This document shows, one piece after another, positions 62,324-64,000 of a stretch of DNA of 64,000 nucleotides. The stretch comes from Pleurostoma richardsiae. Lineage: Eukaryota; Ascomycota; Sordariomycetes; Calosphaeriales; Pleurostomataceae. The notes beneath the pieces are model-generated. The model ran no database searches, was not told the origin of the DNA, and saw only the letters and a program-made list of their open reading frames with translations. The stretch covers positions 1-64,000 of the forward strand of contig JANBVO010000013.1 in NCBI GenBank assembly GCA_030052745.1. Direction: 5' to 3'. Made by a program: the position numbers and the translations under genes. Every line of letters starts with the position of its first letter. The first letter of the stretch is position 1.

Positions 62324-64000
62324 TTACATCTTGATCTTGCTGTCGTCTCCGCATGATGCCCATAGACACGGATCTATAGGACTCCACGCCACAGCATTAC
62401 ATCTAGGATGGTGGGCATCCAGCCTCACAACGGGAATACCCGTGTTCTTGTGCCATATCGATACAAACCCATCTGTTGGTATGTTAGACAGGAACCACGG
62501 AGGGCAATGAGTCTGCTGCGTACCTTCGCTGCCAGATATGACAAAGCTCTCGTGTGCACCTCCCAGGTCGCTCCGGATTATACAGTCACCGCCGGTGTGA
62601 CCCGTGTACTTCTGAACAGCGTCGCGCGTCACAATATCGATCAATTGGGCCTCATTATCCCTCTTGTTCACAAGAAGATACCGTGAGTCTCGGGTGATGC
62701 TGATCGACGTCGGCCTGGACTTCAGCTCCATCTCATATTCGATCTCCTGGGTGACGAAGTTGTACACGTGGATGCGGCTGAGATCGTCCATAGCAACCAA
62801 CCAGTGGCCATCGGGAGAGATGACAAGGTCCTCGGTACGGTGTTTATTCGTCCAAGTAAGCAACTCCTCCCCGTCAAGGTCCCACTGGGACAGAGCTCGG
62901 TCTTTGTCGAAGGAGCCGATTATGAAAGAATGGCCGTCCGGAGCCCAGGCACAGCTGCTTACGGGTTCATCGAAGCGCTCTAATGCCTTGACAAGGTTAC
63001 CGTCCTGATGCAATAGTGTCAATATCGTGCCTGGTCTAGCGTAGTGACAGGTTTCCATACCTTTGCGTTCCATATCCGGGCAAAGTGATCCCGGCCACAT
63101 GATACAATCATGGAATCATCGGGACTCCAGGCAATATTTCCTACCCCACCGTCGTGACCGTCTAGCGTGAAGAGGAGGTCGAAGGAAGGGACAGCCCATA
63201 TGAAGACTTGCCGCTCACTACCGCAGCTGGCTAGACGAGTGCCATCATGTGAAAACCGCACTTGCCAGATCTCGCCGGGCTGCTTATCCAATTCAATGAG
63301 CGTCTCTGTAGGGAATTGGTTCCGATCACAGACGTGATCAGCATACAGAGATGGTGATGTTGAACTCGTGTGATACAGACAATTGCTGATCTGGCTATCC
63401 TTGACCTGCTGAAGAAGAATGGCGAGCCGATGCTCTGGAAGCATCACGGAAGGAGATATGCACTCTGCAGATAGAATCAGCATTATGACAAGATGGAAAT
63501 ACGAAGCATTTGGGATACATACTGGACAGCTCAGATAGGAGAATGTGCCTCGACTGGCCTTGAGCACCGTCCCACTCCGCTTTCGCCTTGAGGTCTTCTG
63601 GTGACTGACACATTAGAAGGCTGGACAGGAAATGAAGCTTCTGTGTGTCCTGGTATAATGGGGTCAACTCGGTCCTCAAGACTGTTAGAGCCAGGGAGGT
63701 ATCCCGCTGCTCCAAGAGCTCCAAGAACTTCTGTTGTCGTAACCAGAACCTCATAACATTCCTATCCGCCCCTTGCGCCAACACCAGACCGTTACCGGCT
63801 TGGGCACCACCGTCCGCCGCCGCCGTTGCTGCGCCAAAAAGCAACTGCTCAGCCTCGGTCCAAGCGCCATCGAGAACCGCTGTGCGGAATGCGGCCACGG
63901 TCGGGCTCTCCAGGTCGAACCCGCTGGCCCTGCTGACATTCTCGGCCGCGCTCCGATATCCCATATCGGCGAGGGCCTGGATCAAAATGCGCGTTACTTC
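62324..64000 (-). CDS. GID7/WDR26-like CTLH and WD40 protein, 5' end outside window
   Basis: Four exons are inside (63523-64000, 63061-63464, 62524-63004, 62324-62472); the start lies beyond the right edge, and the frame is open to the last base. The first visible residues, EVTRILIQALADMGY, are a LisH motif, followed by a CTLH helix region (FRTAVLDGAWTEAEQLL and FWLRQQKFLELLEQRDTSLA). WD40 repeats follow: VRFSHDGTRLASCGSERQV, GGVGNIAWSPDDSMIVSCG and a last one ending CGDDSKIKM. Removing the 56-nt intron 63005-63060 gives RIWNAKDGNLVKALERFDEP; without it the frame breaks. This layout is that of the GID/CTLH ubiquitin-ligase subunit Gid7/WDR26, which drives higher-order assembly of the ligase. 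Confidence 0.9.

Overview
The window is 64 kb of nuclear DNA from a filamentous ascomycete (Pezizomycotina; Sordariomycetes is my best guess, not provable from sequence alone). The evidence is compact genes on both strands, introns mostly 37 to 150 nt long with GTRNGT-type donors and lariat motifs such as CTGAC or CTAAC before the acceptor, and fungus-specific families (Zn2Cys6 regulator with fungal_trans domain, STAND/NACHT protein with a fungal N-terminal domain, LCCL membrane protein, fungal ubiquitin-like-domain protein). No rRNA, tRNA, CRISPR array or autonomous transposon was recognised.

The window has two halves. Positions 1 to about 26.4 kb look accessory: a 9-bp tandem array (1-99); a fragment of a possible HD-domain gene; a group of MFS transporter, Zn2Cys6 regulator, FAD-dependent amine/amino-acid oxidoreductase, second MFS transporter and cupin (743-10558); a small nuclear-type protein with a SUMO-interaction motif (11179-11929); a 3-isopropylmalate dehydrogenase (12132-13612); two divergent STAND-family genes (14747-17760 and 19461-21732); a tiny cysteine-rich protein (23313-23666); and nearly 2.8 kb of gene-free DNA with perfect palindromes, a 32-bp direct repeat and an 8-base assembly gap.

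From 26.45 kb to the end the window is gene-dense, conserved and GC-richer: a heme oxygenase-like membrane-anchored protein; a Cdt2-like WD40 protein divergent from SPB1 (rRNA methyltransferase); an orphan protein; a tRNA m3C methyltransferase (Trm140/METTL2 type) divergent from COQ10; a coiled-coil protein with a ubiquitin-like domain; EMC2 divergent from the AP-3 delta subunit; QTRT2; an LCCL-domain membrane protein; an alpha/beta hydrolase lacking the serine nucleophile; a CoA-transferase family III protein (AMACR type); the dynamin-like GTPase Vps1; and, cut by the right edge, a GID7/WDR26-type CTLH and WD40 protein. These are unrelated housekeeping functions: ribosome and tRNA maturation, ubiquinone function, ER insertion, vesicle traffic and ubiquitin ligases.

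The left group (743-10558) is the only place where neighbours suggest a shared job: import or efflux of a small nitrogenous compound, its oxidation, and local regulation. Exon structures were built by hand from splice signals and frame continuity; exon lengths were checked for frame consistency in almost all spliced genes. No database search was possible, so product names rest on recognised motifs.
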